DNA of 64,000 nt from Planctomycetaceae bacterium (GTDB lineage Bacteria > Planctomycetota > Planctomycetia > Planctomycetales > Planctomycetaceae). The notes under the pieces were generated by a model, which worked only from the letters and a program-made list of their open reading frames with translations, did not search any database and was not told the origin of the DNA. Where the stretch lies: NCBI GenBank assembly GCA_021732785.1, contig JAKFUG010000023.1, positions 121,426-185,425 of the forward strand, given 5' to 3'. Position 1 is the first letter of the stretch, and each line of letters begins with the position of its first letter. The position numbers were made by a program, and so were the translations under genes. Positions 60,101 through 64,000 of the stretch are shown piece by piece.

Positions 60101-63100
60101 ATGATTGCACCGTCGGCTCCCGTTTCATCCCCATTGATGACCAGCGCCCCGGTGAATGCCTCGGCTCTCGGCGTTCTGCAAAAGATGCACGAAGAGACCG
60201 CCCGGTTGCATCGACAGTTCCTCGAAGGTCAGGAATCGGCGCTGCGGACGCTCGAAGCACTCGCGCGTGGCAACAGCATCACCGCGGCACCGGTCGCCCG
60301 TCTCGTCGCACCGACACCGATTGCCGCACCCGTGGCGGCCCCGGCTCCCGCGCCGATGGTGACGCCGCGCATCGAACCGCAACCGCAAGCCGTGGCTCCA
60401 GCACCCGTGGCGAAGGGGCCTGTAACACCACCGGTCTCCGCACCGATTTCGGCGGCACCTACGGGCCACGCGCTCACGCCGATAGTGATGGCCGTCGTCT
60501 CGTCGAAGACCGGCTATCCTGTTGAGATGCTGCAACCGAAGATGAGTCTGGATCATGACCTTGGCATTGACTCTATCAAGCGTGTGGAGATCCTGTCCGG
60601 ATTGCAGGAACAGTTGCCACAATTGCCCGCGGTGACGCCGGAACAACTGCAAACGCTGCATCGGTTGTCGGATGTGATTGCCCTGCTGGAAGCGTCCGCA
60701 CCGACGGTCGCAACACAGGCTAAGGTGGTGACTCCGGTCACGCAAATCGCTCAAACTTCGGCGGGCGCGTTGACCCCAATTGTGCTATCCGTCGTCTCGG
60801 CGAAGACCGGCTACCCGGTCGAAATGCTGCAACCGAAGATGAGCCTTGATCACGATCTCGGCATCGACTCCATCAAGCGCGTCGAAATCTTGTCCGCATT
60901 GCAAGAACAGTTGCCGCAGTTGCCCGCAGTGACGCCCGAGCAATTGCAGACGTTGCATCGGTTGTCGGATGTGATTGCACTTTTGGAAGCGACTTCACCA
61001 ACCGTCCCGGCGCTTCGCTCAGACGCTCCGGCCCCTGTCGTACAGAGCAACGGTTCCTTGACGCCGATCGTGTTATCGGTCGTGGCGGCGAAGACCGGCT
61101 ACCCGGTCGAGATGCTGCAACCGAAGATGAGTCTCGATCATGACCTCGGCATTGATTCCATCAAGCGCGTTGAGATTCTTTCCGCATTGCAGGAACAACT
61201 GCCGCAATTGCCCGCGGTGACACCCGAGCAATTGCAGACGCTGCATCGGCTGTCGGATGTCATCGCGTTGCTCGAAGGCTCGTCGTTACCCGTTTCGACT
61301 GTCACGACCGTTCCGGCGGTGGTGTCGCGCTCCGAAGTTGTGGCCGAAGCCGTCATCGATCCGGTGATTGCCGCGCCGCAGGTGGAAGTCTCCAGTGACC
61401 CCACGGCGCAACTGGTCCGCGGCGAAGTCCTGGCGGTCACGTTGGCCGATGAACCCCGCGAACCGCTCGCGCTGCCGGCGGGGGGGGAGTTCTGGATCAC
61501 CGACGATGGCACGGAATTGTCGCTGGAACTGGCGAAACTCCTCACCGCCGCCGGGTTCAAACCCCGGATTGTCCACTTCGATGAGCCGACGGCCCACGCC
61601 CAGAACGGTTCGCTCGCCGGACTCGTGATTCTCTCCCCCGCGGGCGGGATGTCTGATCAACGGTTGTGGAATGCGCTGGAATGGTTGCAGAAGTCGGGAA
61701 CCGCATTGCATCAGACGACGCGCCGCGGTCAAGTCGCCGTGTTGGCGACGGTCAGCCGACTCGACGGGGCCTGTGGATTCGGTGCGGGATTATTGGTCGA
61801 TCCGGCGTCCGGCGGACTGGCGGGACTGTCAAAAACCGTGCGTCACGAATGGCCGGAAATCACCTGCAAGGCGATCGATCTCGGTGGCGAATGGTCACCG
61901 ACCGATGCCGCCGCGGCGCTCTGTCAGGAATTGCTGAATCAGGGTCCGCTGGAATGCGGATTGACGCCGAATGTTCGCACCACGGTGGATGTGATTGCTG
62001 CGCCAGTGCCGACAGTCTCGGCGACACCATTGTCCGCGGGGGATCTCGTGCTCGTCACCGGGGGTGCCCGTGGGGTGACGGCGGCGGCGGCCTTGGCGCT
62101 GGCGAAGGCCGTGAAACCGCGGATGGTGTTACTCGGTCGCAGTGCGCCGCCCACGGTCGAGCCGGATTGGTTGAGCCCGCTCAGCACGGAGATCGAAATC
62201 AAGCAGGGACTGGCGAAGTCCGCCGGGGTGACATCGCCCCGGAGCATGCAGCAGCAATGCCAGCAGATCCTTGCGCAGCGCGAAATTTCGCAGACGTTGC
62301 AGGAACTGAAGCAGGCGGGTGCGGACGCCGAGTATCATTCCGTCGACGTGCGGGACATCACCGCCGTCTGTCGGCTGGTCGAACAATTACAGCGCGATTA
62401 CGGTCCGGTGCGCGGATTGATTCACGGTGCCGGTGTGCTCGCCGATCAAAAGATCGAAGACAAAACCCGCGAGCAGTTCGACCGCGTGTTCGACACCAAA
62501 GTCGTCGGCTTGCGGAATCTGCTGGGAGCCGTCCCCGCGGAAGCGTTGCGTGTGCTCGCGTTGTTCTCGTCCTTCACCGGTCGCTATGGCCGCACCGGGC
62601 AAATCGATTATGCCATTGCCAATGAAGTCCTCAATAAACTCGCGCAGCAGTTCCATCGCCGCGAACCGGGTTGCCGCGTGGTTTCGTTCAATTGGGGACC
62701 GTGGGACGGCGGCATGGTGCAGGGGGGACTGAAAGCCCTCTTTGCCAAAGAGGGTGTGGGATTGATTCCGCTCGACGCCGGGGCGGAGTTGTTTGCTCGT
62801 GATGTTCGGCAGCCCGCGACATCGCTGGTGGAAGTCGTGGTTCTGGGACCGGGTTCAAAGCCGTTGAGTTCGGGATCGGCACACGTACCCGCGGTCAAGC
62901 CCTCTGCGGAATCCGCCCCGGGCCTGCCCTCCGATGCGCGATTGAGCTGGGAACGCGAAATCAGTGTTGCGAAGTTCCCTATCCTCAATGATCACGTGCT
63001 GGGCGGGAAAGCCGTCCTGCCCGTGGCCCTGGTGACCGAGATGCTCGCGCATGGGGTGATGCACCGCCACCCGGGGTTGGAGTTTATCGGCCTGGATCGA

Positions 63101-63772
63101 CTGAAAATCTTCAAGGGGATTCGGCTCGATCGCGACGAGGTCGTGAAGCTACAGGTGATGATTGGTCGCACCACCCGCGCCGGGGGACGTTTCCTCATTC
63201 CCGCGCAGTTGGTATCCCCGCGGGGCGATCACCCGCTCATTCACGCCGTCGCGGATATCTGGCTGGGCAACGTTCTTCCGGAAGCCGATGCCCCGCTGTT
63301 GCAGATCGCCGGCGCACCGTGTGCGCTCGACAAGTATTATCCGCAATTGTTCCACGGCCCGGCCCTTCAGGGATTGGAGCGGATCGATTCGCTTTCCGAG
63401 GAAGGAATCGCCGTCTGGAGCCGCACGGCCCCCGCCCCGACCGAGTGGTCGCGCGAGCCGATTCGTGCGGCGTGGCTGGCGGATCCGTTGGCCATCGACG
63501 TGGCGCTGCAGGCGATGATTGTGTGGTCGCTGTCGCATAGCCAGACGCCCTGTTTACCGTGTGGGATTGGCCGGTACCGTCAATTCCGCCGTTCCTTTCC
63601 GAAGGGGGGGGTGCAAATTACGGCGAAAGTGACTCAGGCCACCGAGCAGATGGTTCGCGCTGATATCGAGTTCTGTGATCAAGCCGGCCAACTCGTGGCC
63701 CGGATGGAAGATTGCCAGAACGTGGTTTTCCCGACGCTGCAGCCTGCGTTTGCACAGCGAACGCTGGAGTGA
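57116..63772 (+). CDS. Pfa-type polyketide/fatty acid synthase, KS-AT-3xACP-KR-DH
   Basis: A 2218-residue iterative type I synthase. The ketosynthase (about 10-470) has C213 in DAACASS, H348 in EAHGTGTKVGD and H388 in SQIGHTKAAAG. The acyltransferase (about 580-880) has S683 in GHSYGEL. An Ala/Pro-rich linker with the helix MHEETARLHRQFLEGQE leads to three acyl carrier domains, each with LGIDSIKRVEIL and attachment serines near 1153, 1252 and 1348. A ketoreductase follows (LVTGGARGVTAAAAL near 1645, active Tyr in DYAIANE near 1830), then a hot-dog dehydratase with HVLGGKAVLP (His near 1957) and DVALQ. The order matches PfaA-like synthases of omega-3 and other secondary lipids. PfaB-D-type partners and a phosphopantetheinyl transferase would lie outside. 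ATG at 57116. Confidence 0.92.
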   Translation: MSDSGASSVSSPLAIVGLSCLFPKAASAGEFWSNIRRGVDAIDEIPSTHWRPEAYFDADPKRPDMTYAQRGGFLSPVPFDPLEFGIAPSNLEAIDTSQLLGLVASKRALEDAGYGADGKPCDRSRIGCILGVTGALEMVIPLGARLGHPKWRQALKDAGVPDDVAADVIERIGESYVPWQENSFPGLLGNVVAGRIANRLDLGGTNCVVDAACASSLSALHLAALELWSGRADMVLTGGVDTFNDIFMYMCFSKTPALSATGDARPFADNADGTILGEGIGVVAVKRLADAERDGDRIYALLRGIGTSSDGAGNAVYAPKKEGQIRCLQDAYKTAGVTPDTIELVEAHGTGTKVGDATEVAALNEVYRASGRTGKWCALGSVKSQIGHTKAAAGSAGLLKAVLALQHRVLPPTIKVERPQDVLDDETSPFYVNTSPRPWMPSEQHPRRAAVSAFGFGGSNFHCVLEESPTAVPEADWDNDVLLLSFSGESLADVKRQLSAWQTPVDANQLRTRAAATRAAFQSRHEHRLVMVCDREKADIAGMVTTTVSLLDKYAEKSSWSTPDGVFYNRGACDGRLAVLFPGQGSQSVGMLRELACRFPVMQDVLAEANRAYVEAGATTNDAARLSDLIYPHPVFDAKDREQQDTALRATQVAQPALGAVSLGALAVLEQFGVKPEVTAGHSYGELTALCASKRIRPEALYRLSMLRGRLMAEAQELDGGMLAVGASLSQVEAIIKEAAVDLVVANRNGPNQVVLSGRLPDIDRAAELFARKNIRGKKLLVAAAFHSPLVATASARFRPELEEVDFASAEVPVFANSSAEEYPEDAGAARDLLAGQLAQPVEFVRQIENMYAAGARTFVEVGPGNVLSGLVGSILSGRDYRAVAIDASMGKRAGLWDLAVAVAQVAVAGHPVKLTGWDPTPPKAPVVDPQRLRVPLSGANYIKPRAPKPPRPPMKTAVVAPIAAAPAATSQSKVLAPAPVAAPRPVASFVTPPPMIAPSAPVSSPLMTSAPVNASALGVLQKMHEETARLHRQFLEGQESALRTLEALARGNSITAAPVARLVAPTPIAAPVAAPAPAPMVTPRIEPQPQAVAPAPVAKGPVTPPVSAPISAAPTGHALTPIVMAVVSSKTGYPVEMLQPKMSLDHDLGIDSIKRVEILSGLQEQLPQLPAVTPEQLQTLHRLSDVIALLEASAPTVATQAKVVTPVTQIAQTSAGALTPIVLSVVSAKTGYPVEMLQPKMSLDHDLGIDSIKRVEILSALQEQLPQLPAVTPEQLQTLHRLSDVIALLEATSPTVPALRSDAPAPVVQSNGSLTPIVLSVVAAKTGYPVEMLQPKMSLDHDLGIDSIKRVEILSALQEQLPQLPAVTPEQLQTLHRLSDVIALLEGSSLPVSTVTTVPAVVSRSEVVAEAVIDPVIAAPQVEVSSDPTAQLVRGEVLAVTLADEPREPLALPAGGEFWITDDGTELSLELAKLLTAAGFKPRIVHFDEPTAHAQNGSLAGLVILSPAGGMSDQRLWNALEWLQKSGTALHQTTRRGQVAVLATVSRLDGACGFGAGLLVDPASGGLAGLSKTVRHEWPEITCKAIDLGGEWSPTDAAAALCQELLNQGPLECGLTPNVRTTVDVIAAPVPTVSATPLSAGDLVLVTGGARGVTAAAALALAKAVKPRMVLLGRSAPPTVEPDWLSPLSTEIEIKQGLAKSAGVTSPRSMQQQCQQILAQREISQTLQELKQAGADAEYHSVDVRDITAVCRLVEQLQRDYGPVRGLIHGAGVLADQKIEDKTREQFDRVFDTKVVGLRNLLGAVPAEALRVLALFSSFTGRYGRTGQIDYAIANEVLNKLAQQFHRREPGCRVVSFNWGPWDGGMVQGGLKALFAKEGVGLIPLDAGAELFARDVRQPATSLVEVVVLGPGSKPLSSGSAHVPAVKPSAESAPGLPSDARLSWEREISVAKFPILNDHVLGGKAVLPVALVTEMLAHGVMHRHPGLEFIGLDRLKIFKGIRLDRDEVVKLQVMIGRTTRAGGRFLIPAQLVSPRGDHPLIHAVADIWLGNVLPEADAPLLQIAGAPCALDKYYPQLFHGPALQGLERIDSLSEEGIAVWSRTAPAPTEWSREPIRAAWLADPLAIDVALQAMIVWSLSHSQTPCLPCGIGRYRQFRRSFPKGGVQITAKVTQATEQMVRADIEFCDQAGQLVARMEDCQNVVFPTLQPAFAQRTLE
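60470..61285 (+). repeat. Three tandem acyl-carrier-protein coding repeats
   Basis: Three units of about 290-297 bases encode near-identical carrier domains (shared KTGYPVEMLQPKMSLDHD and LPQLPAVTPEQLQTLHRL). Serine codons are at 60572, 60869 and 61157. DNA differs mainly at third positions, as in repeats kept alike by selection or exchange. Confidence 0.85.
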
Positions 63773-63812
63773 ATTGGCTAACTGACTGGCAGATCAGAAG
63801 TTGCGCGCTCGC

Positions 63813-63841
63813 TTGCATGTCCCGCACCCGGCGACTATACT
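63813..63841 (+). promoter_or_regulatory. Predicted sigma70-type promoter at the right edge
   Basis: TTGCAT (63813-63818), a 17-base spacer and TATACT (63836-63841), 68 bases before the ATG of the last gene. It is the best promoter match in the window and suggests that the gene is not simply co-transcribed with the synthase. Confidence 0.55.
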
Positions 63842-63908
63842 GCCCGATCCCGCGGAGGGGCATTCGTCCGGTTGACAGTTTCGTGGTCCTCGTAAACCTC
63901 AGGGCATC

Positions 63909-64000
63909 ATGGCCAAATCTCTCGAACTCAAGCGACAAGTGAAGTTGGCGCTGTACGAAAAATACAAACGGTTGTCCAAAGTCGCCGGCAGCGTCGTGAA
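63909..64000 (+). CDS. Start of an unidentified gene, cut by window edge
   Basis: An ATG at 63909 opens a frame of 30 codons to the edge, basic and helical (MAKSLELKRQVKLALYEKY, then KRLSKVAGSVV). The predicted promoter upstream supports a real gene. The fragment is too short to assign; the lysine-rich start could belong to a small nucleic-acid-binding or ribosomal-type protein, but no specific match is claimed. Confidence 0.5.
   Translation, partial: MAKSLELKRQVKLALYEKYKRLSKVAGSVV

Noticed and set aside
1..64000. CRISPR array, tRNA or rRNA genes
   Set aside because: No regularly spaced direct repeats and no tRNA cloverleaf or rRNA sequence was recognised; small structured RNAs cannot be ruled out by eye.

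Overview
The window looks like chromosomal DNA of a Planctomycetota bacterium; no lower rank can be set by eye. The DNA is GC-rich. Gene content is typical of that phylum: three secreted sulfatases, a ThuA-domain protein, two sugar phosphate isomerase/epimerases, a PhyH dioxygenase, a neutral-ceramidase-like protein, a secreted beta-propeller, a giant alpha-2-macroglobulin and a Pfa-type polyketide/fatty acid synthase. Genes are mostly single or in short runs on both strands. The gaps hold many long palindromic repeats of about a dozen families.

Layout. 1-4.2 kb: a truncated epimerase, a ThuA protein and a secreted unknown. 4.4-9.9 kb: rpsO-pnp with a recognisable promoter, a structured leader and a strong terminator, then an NtrB-like kinase and NtrC-like sigma54 activator. 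9.9-16 kb: PhyH dioxygenase, overlapping larB-nnrD, and a convergent 1085-residue protein that joins a P1B metal ATPase to an HflK-like SPFH domain. 16-26 kb: epimerase, a PIN toxin-like pair, a methyltransferase, a ceramidase-like protein, and a leftward run of serine hydrolase, DUF4303 protein and Tat-type alpha/beta hydrolase, then a PEBP protein. 26.4-29 kb: small rightward genes (CrtO-like membrane protein, methyltransferase, VOC protein, membrane protein), some flanked by attC-like motifs suggesting integron-style cassettes.

29.4-37.7 kb: an HNH-associated repeat protein without a nearby stop, WD40 protein, CAAX-type protease overlapping a degenerate HD-GYP protein, serine acetyltransferase, a methyltransferase with an alkyltransferase-like protein, and a HlyD-type adaptor. 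37.9-44.1 kb: alpha-2-macroglobulin with an intact thioester motif. 44.2-52.8 kb: PQQ-type propeller, three tandem sulfatases, a LamG-fold protein and a small secreted protein. 53-56.7 kb: a SUKH-fold protein, an orphan efflux adaptor and an ImmA/DUF4411 toxin-antitoxin-like pair. 57.1-63.8 kb: a KS-AT-3xACP-KR-DH synthase, probably the start of a secondary lipid cluster continuing past the right edge, where another gene begins with its own promoter.

Functional links supported by overlap or close spacing: rpsO/pnp (RNA metabolism), kinase/activator, larB/nnrD (both act on nicotinamide dinucleotide chemistry), CAAX protease/HD-GYP, sulfatases 2 and 3, and ImmA/DUF4411. Most other assignments rest on family motifs alone. 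No rRNA, tRNA, CRISPR array, transposase or integrase was recognised.
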